Below, in pieces: positions 5,058 through 5,087 of a DNA stretch of 5,087 bases. Origin of the DNA: Clostridiales bacterium (lineage in GTDB: Bacteria > Bacillota > Clostridia > Lachnospirales > Lachnospiraceae). Under the pieces are notes generated by a model, which was not told the DNA's origin, ran no database searches, and saw nothing but the letters and a program-made list of their open reading frames with translations. Positions within the stretch are counted from its first letter, which is position 1. Every line of letters begins with the position of its first letter. The stretch lies in NCBI GenBank assembly GCA_021203285.1, contig JAJQBM010000267.1:1-5087 (forward strand). The letters are read 5' to 3'. Both the position numbers and the translations under genes were made by a program.

Positions 5058-5087
5058 CGTCAAAAACGCGAAAGGAATGGATATAAA
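5058..5087. other. Right edge, too short to assign
   Basis: Thirty bases remain after the terminator stem. On the - strand one frame runs in from the edge and stops at a TGA a few bases before the terminator stem, which could be the C-terminus of the gene it serves. A small GCGT/ACGC hairpin (5057-5060 with 5066-5069) is present. Nothing more can be supported. Confidence 0.25.

Noticed and set aside
3218..5087. CRISPR array, tRNA or rRNA
   Set aside because: No regularly spaced repeats, cloverleaf or rRNA-like sequence was seen; the repeats present are isolated dyads and IS ends.

Overview
The window looks like a Bacillota chromosome, most likely a Clostridia/Lachnospiraceae-type anaerobe. 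The evidence is strong GGAGG-type ribosome sites, a Csp-like S8 protease without a signal peptide, and fairly GC-rich host genes beside a less GC-rich insertion sequence. This assignment is inference from gene style; no rRNA or other taxonomic marker is present.

Left part, 1-2894, + strand: three genes in a row. The first is the 3' part of a divergent guanylate-kinase-like gene cut by the window edge. The second, 20 bases on, is an HD-domain phosphohydrolase of the YfbR/HDDC2 type. The third, after a 66-base gap, is a 571-residue subtilisin-family (S8) protease resembling the Clostridium Csp proteases, with its Asp-His-Ser triad intact. The first two could act together in nucleotide metabolism or clean-up; the protease may be co-transcribed but has no obvious functional link.

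Middle, 2882-3524: a small XRE-type helix-turn-helix regulator on the - strand overlaps the end of the protease gene by 13 bases. Upstream of it is a control region with a -10 box for the regulator, a divergent + strand promoter, a 7-bp dyad between them, and an orphan ribosome site followed by an 11-codon reading frame. A former divergent gene may have been lost or displaced here.

Right part, about 3469-5003: an apparently intact IS110-family insertion sequence on the - strand. Its 414-residue DEDD/Ser recombinase has all recognisable catalytic residues. Its ends carry imperfect subterminal inverted repeats, and a 7-bp direct repeat may mark the junctions. About 200 bases of highly structured non-coding DNA precede the recombinase start, which is where IS110-group elements encode their bridge RNA. 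The element appears to sit directly beside the T-tract of a strong - strand terminator (5009-5057), which probably belongs to a gene beyond the right edge. This RNA-guided recombination module is the most interesting item in the window.
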